A stretch of 6,732 nt of DNA from Candidatus Aminicenantota bacterium (GTDB taxonomy: Bacteria > Acidobacteriota > Aminicenantia > Aminicenantales > Aminicenantaceae), in the NCBI GenBank assembly GCA_013139435.1, contig WTAW01000004.1:1-6732 (forward strand). Reading direction: 5' to 3'. Shown in pieces: positions 1 to 4,904 of the stretch. The position numbers and the translations under genes were made by a program. Positions within the stretch are counted from its first letter, which is position 1. Each line of letters begins with the position of its first letter. Below the pieces are notes generated by a model. That model made no database searches. It was not told the DNA's origin and saw only the letters and a program-made list of their open reading frames with translations.

Positions 1-49
1 AATGGCATACCAAGTGCCAACCATATTCTCTCTTTTTTGAACATCCATC

Positions 50-77
50 GGAACTTTTTGTTCAGAGACCTGTCAAA
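50..77 (+). promoter_or_regulatory. Candidate ECF (sigma-E-like) promoter of the VWA gene
   Basis: GGAACTT at 50-56 is followed by exactly 15 bases and then GTCAAA at 72-77. The well-known E. coli sigma-E consensus is GGAACTT, 15-16 bases, GTCTAA, so the -35 element is perfect and the -10 differs at one base. Transcription would start near 83-86 and give a leader of about 190 bases before the VWA start at 272. YfbK-like VWA genes are often found beside ECF sigma factor genes, which fits, but no sigma factor gene is visible here. The call rests on motif match and spacing only. Confidence 0.55.
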
Positions 78-259
78 CAGAATGTTATGAACGATTCAGG
101 GCTTTTAAGTTATACGCAACAAAGAATCATTTCAAGTGATTTATGGGTAACACTCTCTGGCGAATTTTCGTTTGTACAGTCGTGGGGAATATTTTCCTGC
201 ACAGATTGTATAAAGGTGTGGGGATGAGAAATAAAGATCGGGTTAGAAGCAATTCCAAT

Positions 260-266
260 AAGGAGG
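260..266 (+). promoter_or_regulatory. Strong ribosome binding site that fixes the VWA start
   Basis: AAGGAGG lies five bases upstream of the ATG at 272. The reading frame stays open upstream to ATGs at 143 and 224, but neither has a comparable Shine-Dalgarno sequence. Starting at 272 also puts a lysine-plus-hydrophobic export signal at the very N-terminus, so this site decides the start. Confidence 0.85.
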
Positions 267-271
267 CAAAA

Positions 272-2206
272 ATGCCAAAAAAATTATGGTTTGGATTGGG
301 GATGTTGAGCATCATTTTTGGATTGGTGCTCCTCATGAACGCATCCCCGGTCAAGGATTTTGGGATCATCAAAGGCCATGTCTATGACACACAGGGCAAC
401 GCTTTGCCCGGAGTGATCCTGACAGCAAAGAACGTGGTGACTGGGCTTGAATCAAAAACGATATCAAACCAGAACGGTTATTTTATCTTCAAGAACTTGG
501 TTTTTGGTACGTACAAAGTGAAGGCCGAACTCCCGGGGACTAAAAGCATGGTCCTCCGGGCGGAACTCTCTTCCAAAAAGAAGACCGCAACATTGATCTT
601 TAAGCTCGAGGTTTTGCCCATGCTCGCCGAAAAAGAGGACGCGCTACTAGATAAAGGAGTGGTGAGCGCTGTTGTCGGTGGTGTTGTCAGCGGCGTTGCG
701 CGTCAAACTACAAAACAGGCTCTCTACAGAATGCGACCTTCTGAAGCTCCTTATCCTGCATCTCATTACAGTCAGTTCAACACCGAAGAATACGACAGGA
801 TCTACGAAAATATTTTTCTCGATGCACTGAAGAACCCCCTTTCGACCTTCTCCATCGACGTGGATACAGCATCCTATGCCAATGTCCGTCGGTTTATCAA
901 CACCAATCAGTACCCCTACAAGGATGCGGTGCGGATCGAAGAGATGATCAACTACTTCTCCTATGACTACCCTCTGCCGAAAAAGACACAACCTTTCGCA
1001 ATCTATACCGAGATCTCGGGCTGCCCGTGGAATCCGGACCATCGATTGATCCACATCGGGCTTCAGGGAAAAATGCTGGAATCCAAGCATCTCCCCCCAA
1101 GTAATCTGGTGTTTCTGCTGGATGTCTCCGGGTCTATGGAACCTGCCAACAAACTCCCCTTACTCAAAAAGGCTTTTAAACTCTTGGTCAATGAGCTGGG
1201 CGAGAAAGACAGAGTCTCGATCGTTGTTTATGCTGGAGCTGCTGGCCTCGTGCTGCCGTCAACTCCTGCAAACCAGAAAGATAAGATTTTTACCGCCCTC
1301 GACCGGTTAAGAGCAGGAGGTTCAACCGCAGGTGGGGCTGGCATCCAACTGGCCTACAAGGTGGCATGGGAGAATTTTATCCCTGATGGCAACAACCGGA
1401 TCATCCTGGCCATAGACGGCGATTTCAATGTGGGGATCTCCAGCACATCCGAGCTGGTTCGCACGATCGAGGACAAACGGGAAAAAGGTATTTTCCTGAC
1501 GATATTAGGCTTCGGCATGGGCAATTACAAAGACGGGCGGATGGAACAGATCGCGGACAAAGGGAATGGCAATTACCACTACATCGACAACCTTCTCGAG
1601 GCCAAAAAAGTCTTTGTCAACGACATGCGCGGCACTCTCTTCACGATCGCCAAGGATGTCAAGATCCAGGTGGAGTTCAATCCGACCAAAGTGAAGGCCT
1701 ACAGGCTCATCGGCTATGAGAATCGACTGCTCAAAAAGGAAGATTTCGCCGACGACACCAAAGACGCCGGAGAGTTGGGTGCAGGGCACACGGTCACCGC
1801 TCTTTACGAAGTCATCCCCTACGAGAGCAAAGAAGAGGTTCCGGTGGTGGGAGATCTCAAATACCAGGTGGTAAAGATAGACCCCAAAGCTTACAGGAGC
1901 AAAGAGATTTTAACAGTTAAGCTACGGTACAAAAAACCGGACGGCAAGAAAAGCCAACTGCTCGAAATCCCACTGGCCGACAAAAACATTGCTCTCGCCA
2001 AAGCTTCCGAAAACTTCAAATTCTCCGCAGCTGTGGCAGAATTCGGCATGCTGCTTAGAGATTCAGAATTTAAGGGTCAATCCTCCTACGAAGACGTTCT
2101 GAAACTGGCCCAGCAAGGCAAAGGCCAAGACAGACATGGCTACCGAACAGAGTTCATCAAACTCGTTGAAATGTGCCAGCTGCTGGATGTCGTAAGCAGT
2201 AAATAG
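272..2206 (+). CDS. YfbK-like von Willebrand factor type A protein with N-terminal carboxypeptidase-regulatory-like domain
   Basis: The predicted protein has 644 residues. Residues 1-24 (MPKKLWFG, then a hydrophobic stretch) form an export signal or membrane anchor without a lipobox cysteine. Residues 30-112 resemble a CarboxypepD_reg beta-sandwich (GHVYDTQGNALPGV, NGYFIFKNL, GTYKVKAELPG). A Gly/Val-rich linker follows at about 129-143. Residues 172-270 match the vWF N-terminal family (EEYDRIYEN, FSIDVDTASYANVRR, RIEEMINYF). The VWA domain runs from 278 to about 450 and has a complete MIDAS metal site: D284-S286-S288 in DVSGSM, T352 in GGSTAG, and D382 in IDGDFNVG. The C-terminal part, from about 455, matches the DUF3520/YfbK C-terminal region. 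The order is that of YfbK proteins, with the beta domain added in front. It probably acts outside the cytoplasmic membrane in metal-dependent protein binding; its partner is unknown. It appears monocistronic, between an ECF-like promoter and a hairpin at 2221. Family assignment is firm; the cellular role is not. Confidence 0.9.
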   Translation: MPKKLWFGLGMLSIIFGLVLLMNASPVKDFGIIKGHVYDTQGNALPGVILTAKNVVTGLESKTISNQNGYFIFKNLVFGTYKVKAELPGTKSMVLRAELSSKKKTATLIFKLEVLPMLAEKEDALLDKGVVSAVVGGVVSGVARQTTKQALYRMRPSEAPYPASHYSQFNTEEYDRIYENIFLDALKNPLSTFSIDVDTASYANVRRFINTNQYPYKDAVRIEEMINYFSYDYPLPKKTQPFAIYTEISGCPWNPDHRLIHIGLQGKMLESKHLPPSNLVFLLDVSGSMEPANKLPLLKKAFKLLVNELGEKDRVSIVVYAGAAGLVLPSTPANQKDKIFTALDRLRAGGSTAGGAGIQLAYKVAWENFIPDGNNRIILAIDGDFNVGISSTSELVRTIEDKREKGIFLTILGFGMGNYKDGRMEQIADKGNGNYHYIDNLLEAKKVFVNDMRGTLFTIAKDVKIQVEFNPTKVKAYRLIGYENRLLKKEDFADDTKDAGELGAGHTVTALYEVIPYESKEEVPVVGDLKYQVVKIDPKAYRSKEILTVKLRYKKPDGKKSQLLEIPLADKNIALAKASENFKFSAAVAEFGMLLRDSEFKGQSSYEDVLKLAQQGKGQDRHGYRTEFIKLVEMCQLLDVVSSK

Positions 2207-2217
2207 TCTTACCGAAT

Positions 2218-2243
2218 ACAGGTGGCACCTGGGGAACGCTCCT
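2218..2243 (+). repeat. Copy 1 of a short dispersed repeat (hairpin 5' half)
   Basis: These 26 bases, read on the plus strand, align without gaps to 4805-4780 read on the minus strand. There are 19 identities, including ACAGGTGG at one end and CTCCT at the other. Copy 1 carries the partner arm that completes the hairpin; copy 2 does not. The match was found by eye and is modest, so common origin is plausible rather than proven. Confidence 0.4.
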
Positions 2244-2255
2244 CACGGTGCCACC
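2221..2255 (+). terminator. Long hairpin after the VWA gene, probable terminator or REP-like element
   Basis: GGTGGCACC (2221-2229) and GGTGCCACC (2247-2255) are perfect inverted repeats. Inside them TGGGGA (2230-2235) pairs with TCCTCA (2240-2245), with one G-T wobble and one bulged C at 2246, leaving a four-base ACGC loop. That gives about 15 paired bases, starting 14 bases after the VWA stop. The trailing sequence is only weakly T-rich (CCTTT, then TTATTT after 2265), so intrinsic termination may be inefficient. A related sequence near 4780-4805 makes a dispersed repeat an alternative reading. Confidence 0.6.
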
Positions 2256-2264
2256 CCTTTCACG

Positions 2265-2288
2265 TTATTTGCATATTTATTTGCATAT
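2265..2288. repeat. Perfect 12-base tandem direct repeat
   Basis: TTATTTGCATAT occurs at 2265-2276 and again, with no spacer, at 2277-2288. A partial third copy, TTATTTG, lies at 2298-2304. The repeat ends 26 bases upstream of the proposed -35 element at 2314. Direct repeats in this position could be a regulator binding site; they could equally be slippage in AT-rich DNA. No known operator is recognised. Confidence 0.5.
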
Positions 2289-2313
2289 AAATCACAATTA
2301 TTTGACGAATATA

Positions 2314-2342
2314 TTGATAATTTTCACATTTTTAAGTATAAA
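2314..2342 (+). promoter_or_regulatory. Candidate sigma-70-type promoter upstream of tex
   Basis: TTGATA (2314-2319) and TATAAA (2337-2342) each match the housekeeping consensus at five of six bases and are separated by the ideal 17 bases. A start near 2349 would give a tex leader of about 230 bases composed almost entirely of the DUF4143 gene remnant. The region is AT-rich, so a chance match is possible, but no other pair in the interval combines both elements with good spacing. Confidence 0.5.
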
Positions 2343-2347
2343 ATTAA

Positions 2348-2564
2348 ATCACCAAGACTGCCTTTGAGCGGATACCGAGAAAACAATACTTTAAACTGTT
2401 TTTGCTGAACACAGGGCTATGCTGAGGTGGATTTCATTGTTCCATTCAACGAAATGATATATCCTTTTGAAATTAAAGCCGGAATCAGCAAAAAGAAAAA
2501 AAGCCTGAAAATTTATGGGGAAAAATTCAAGCCTTGGAAAAATGCTGAAAAGTGGAAATATTGA
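2348..2564 (+). pseudogene. Remnant of an AAA ATPase/DUF4143 protein (C-terminal part, internally deleted and frameshifted)
   Basis: Two pieces of one family are readable in different frames. In the frame of 2348-2425 the translation ends FKLFLLNTGLC then stop, matching the DUF4143 motif usually seen as fKlyllDtGLl. In the frame of 2409-2564 it reads TQGYAEVDFIV, then YPFEIKAG, then KKSLKIYGEKFKP, ending at a TGA. This matches the C-terminus of DUF4143 proteins, where E-V-D-F and E-(V/I)-K-A-G form a PD-(D/E)XK-like core. In intact relatives roughly 100 residues lie between these motifs; here they abut, so an internal deletion with frame change occurred around 2411-2422. The N-terminal ATPase domain is absent. 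No plausible start or ribosome site exists, so it is a dead relic. Intact relatives are AAA_14-type ATPases of uncertain function, common as accessory genes. Family recognition is from memory of its motifs. Confidence 0.8.
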
Positions 2565-2581
2565 ATATGAATCAGTAAAAA

Positions 2582-4726
2582 ATGGATATCGTCAAGCAAC
2601 TCACTTCAGAACTAAACATCCGTGAAGAACAGACGGCAAACACTCTCTTGCTACTCAAGGAAGGTGCGACAATTCCCTTTATTGCCCGATACCGGAAAGA
2701 AAACACCGAAAACCTTGATGAAACACAGATTCGTACGATCGCCAAAAAACACCGGTATTACATGGATCTGGAGGAAAGACAGGAAACGATACTCGAATCC
2801 ATAAAATCCCAGGGAAAGCTCACGCCTGAGCTGGAGAATAAGATACTGAGCATAACAAACAAGACCGAGCTCGAAGACATCTATCTCCCTTACCGGCCCA
2901 AAAAAGCCACTCGAGCCTCAAAGGCTCGTGATGCCGGATTGGAGCCGTTGGCTCGCTGGATTTATGAACTCCGGGATAGTCATGCTGATTTTGAAGCAGA
3001 AGCTTCTAGCTTCATCAATAAACATAAAGGATACGGGAATCCAGGAAAAGTCATTCAGGGAGCCTGCGATATCTTAGCCGAAGAGCTGTCTGATGATGCA
3101 GAAATTCGTAAATGGCTCAGGAAACTTGCTTCCTGTGAGGGCTCCTTTGTTTCCGCTGCCCGGAAGGAGTACGCTTCGCAGAAAACCAAATTTCAAATGT
3201 ATTATGATTTTTGGGAAAAAACAGACAAAATCGCATCCCATAGGACACTGGCTATGTTGCGCGGCGAGAGAGAAAAGGTTTTAAGCCTGAAGATTGAGAT
3301 TCCTGAAGCCAAAGCTCTGGCCTATCTGGAATTACATTTTATCAATCATCCCCAAAGTGCCGCTGCACACATCCTTAAAGACGTCGTCAAGGATAGTTTC
3401 GAACGATTGCTCCTGCCTGCTACAGAGACGGAAATCCGGCGGGAGCTTCGGGACAGAGCTGAGCAGGAAGCCTTTAGAGTTTTTGCGGATAACCTTCGGG
3501 TACTGCTCTTAGCTCCCCCTGCCGGGCATAAACCTGTTTTGGGTATCGATCCCGGATTCAGGACAGGATGCAAGGTTGTTGCCCTGGACTTGACAGGTAA
3601 ATTCCTGGAACACCGGATTATCTACCCGCATGAGCCACAGAACAAAAAGGCGGATGCAGAGAGAACAATCCTGGAAATGATCGAAAAACACGGAATCGAG
3701 CTCATTGCTGTGGGGAATGGAACAGCGAGCAGGGAGACAGACGTATTTATACGCCAGACAATATCAAAGATTAATGAAGGCAGGCGTCCCATATGCGTTA
3801 TTGTCAGCGAGGCCGGTGCCAGCGTTTACAGCGCCTCTAAGACGGCCGGTGAAGAATTTCCCGATTTTGATGTCACGGTACGTGGAGCTATTTCCATCGG
3901 CCGACGGTTGCAAGACCCCCTGTCTGAACTCGTAAAGATTGATCCCAAGGCTATTGGTGTGGGCCAGTACCAGCACGACGTGAATCAGGCCGATTTAAAA
4001 TCCGCTCTTGAGGATGTTGTGGAAAGTTGTGTCAATCTTGTCGGAGCCAACCTCAATCTGTCTTCGGTTGATCTTCTCAAGTATGTGGCCGGCCTGAACC
4101 GGACAGCAGCATCCAACATTGTGAGCTTTAGAGAAAAGAACGGTGCTTTTGCTTCCCGGAAGGAACTGAAAAAAGTGCCAGGAATAGGTGAAAAATCATT
4201 CGAACAGGCCGCTGGATTTTTGCGCATCCCGGACGCAGCTAATCCTCTCGACAATTCGGCTGTCCATCCCGAGCGCTATTCCTTGGTCGAAGGGATGGCT
4301 TCTGACATCAAGATGCCCCTAGAGAAAATCATAGGAAATGTTGATCTGGTCAGAAAAATACCCAAAGAAAAATTCATCTCTGAAGATGTGGGGCTTCCCA
4401 CCATCGAGGATATCCTGTGCGAGCTTGAAAAGCCGGGCAGAGACCCGAGGGAGAAATTCCAGTATGCTCAATTTTCCGAAGAAATCAAGGAAATTACAGA
4501 CCTTGAGTCCGGCATGGTGCTGGAAGGCACTGTGACCAATGTTACTAACTTTGGCGCATTTGTGGACATCGGTGTCCACCAAGACGGCCTGGTCCACATT
4601 TCGCAGATTGCGGATTGCTACGTGGACAATCCACAGAAATTTGTTAAAGTCGGACAAATTGTCAAAGTTAAAATTCTCAAGGTGGACGCCGACCTCATGC
4701 GCATTGCGCTCTCGCTCAAAATTTAG
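2582..4726 (+). CDS. tex: Tex family transcription accessory protein (Spt6-like, S1 RNA-binding)
   Basis: This is a 714-residue protein covering the whole Tex architecture. The N-terminal helical Tex_N region contains the hallmark KEGATIPFIARYRKE near residue 27. A YqgF/RNase-H-like fold starts at about 317 with GIDPG (D323) and includes NGTASRE (379-385) and E410 in SEAGASVYSAS. A helix-hairpin-helix region (about 501-548) has YVAGLNRTAA and VPGIGEKS. The C-terminal S1 domain (643-714) has GTVTNVTNFGAFVDIG and DGLVHISQI. The protein stops directly after S1, lacking the longer tail of enterobacterial Tex; this length is close to that of Bacillus homologues. Tex is a cytoplasmic nucleic-acid-binding factor linked to transcription. 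The start is the first ATG after an in-frame TAA at 2576-2578 and fits the family N-terminus, but it lacks a clear Shine-Dalgarno sequence. A three-codon ORF (ATG 2567 to TAA 2578) lies just ahead. It is separated from the VWA gene by 375 bases, so probably transcribed independently. Confidence 0.96.
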   Translation: MDIVKQLTSELNIREEQTANTLLLLKEGATIPFIARYRKENTENLDETQIRTIAKKHRYYMDLEERQETILESIKSQGKLTPELENKILSITNKTELEDIYLPYRPKKATRASKARDAGLEPLARWIYELRDSHADFEAEASSFINKHKGYGNPGKVIQGACDILAEELSDDAEIRKWLRKLASCEGSFVSAARKEYASQKTKFQMYYDFWEKTDKIASHRTLAMLRGEREKVLSLKIEIPEAKALAYLELHFINHPQSAAAHILKDVVKDSFERLLLPATETEIRRELRDRAEQEAFRVFADNLRVLLLAPPAGHKPVLGIDPGFRTGCKVVALDLTGKFLEHRIIYPHEPQNKKADAERTILEMIEKHGIELIAVGNGTASRETDVFIRQTISKINEGRRPICVIVSEAGASVYSASKTAGEEFPDFDVTVRGAISIGRRLQDPLSELVKIDPKAIGVGQYQHDVNQADLKSALEDVVESCVNLVGANLNLSSVDLLKYVAGLNRTAASNIVSFREKNGAFASRKELKKVPGIGEKSFEQAAGFLRIPDAANPLDNSAVHPERYSLVEGMASDIKMPLEKIIGNVDLVRKIPKEKFISEDVGLPTIEDILCELEKPGRDPREKFQYAQFSEEIKEITDLESGMVLEGTVTNVTNFGAFVDIGVHQDGLVHISQIADCYVDNPQKFVKVGQIVKVKILKVDADLMRIALSLKI

Positions 4727-4868
4727 TTCTCATCGCAGGCAGAGGAGGAAGACTCAAGAGGAGCTGTTTGTTCTATCAAAGGAGTATTCCCTGGCACCCA
4801 CCTGTCATTGCTTTTCCCATTCCCTTTGTTTATATTTTTGATTTTTTTTCACGATTATTGGATGTAAA
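4727..4868. other. Convergent intergenic spacer between tex and the cytochrome gene
   Basis: Apart from repeat copy 2 the spacer holds a T-rich tract at 4825-4850, including eight consecutive Ts, that could serve plus-strand transcript release after tex. I see no GC-rich stem directly before it, so a classical intrinsic terminator for tex is not supported. No coding segment is recognisable here. Confidence 0.5.
4780..4805 (-). repeat. Copy 2 (degenerate half copy) of the 2218-2243 repeat
   Basis: Read on the minus strand from 4805 to 4780, this segment matches 2218-2243 at 19 of 26 ungapped positions. Similarity ends beyond CTCCT, so the second arm of the copy 1 hairpin is missing. It lies in the tex/cytochrome convergent spacer, in inverted orientation relative to copy 1. 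It could be a decayed REP-like unit; chance similarity is not excluded. Confidence 0.35.
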
Positions 4869-4904
4869 AGAGCCTTTATTTTAAAGGATCTTGGGTAAGG
4901 CTCT
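4869..4904 (-). terminator. Terminator-like hairpin at the 3' end of the cytochrome gene
   Basis: Read on the minus strand, AGAGCCTT (4904-4897) pairs perfectly with AAGGCTCT (4876-4869), and the run of Ts continues to 4866. The hairpin overlaps the last codons and stop codon of the cytochrome. A competing smaller AT-rich stem (CCTTTA 4873-4878 with TAAAGG 4882-4887) shares the same bases. The T tract is short and the loop is 20 bases, so strength is uncertain. Confidence 0.45.

Noticed and set aside
3..39. Possible terminator of an upstream gene (TGGCA/TGCCA stem followed by a T run)
   Set aside because: The stem has only five base pairs and the T run starts more than ten bases after it; no upstream gene is visible to support it.
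191..214. TATAAA at 209-214 as a sigma-70 promoter of the VWA gene
   Set aside because: No acceptable -35 element lies 16-18 bases upstream; the ECF-type pair at 50-77 is far better.
143..271. N-terminal extension of the VWA protein from ATG 143 or 224
   Set aside because: No ribosome site at those ATGs, whereas AAGGAGG precedes 272 and the signal sequence begins there; the extension would bury the export signal.
647..1090. 147-codon minus-strand frame inside the VWA gene
   Set aside because: It is a shadow of the vWF_N-encoding region with no recognisable domain.
4319..4657. 112-codon minus-strand frame inside tex
   Set aside because: It lies opposite the conserved S1 and upstream regions of tex and has no independent support.
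4539..4841. 100-codon plus-strand frame running from tex into the spacer
   Set aside because: Most of it is out of frame over the S1 domain, and the remainder is low-complexity spacer without homology-like motifs.
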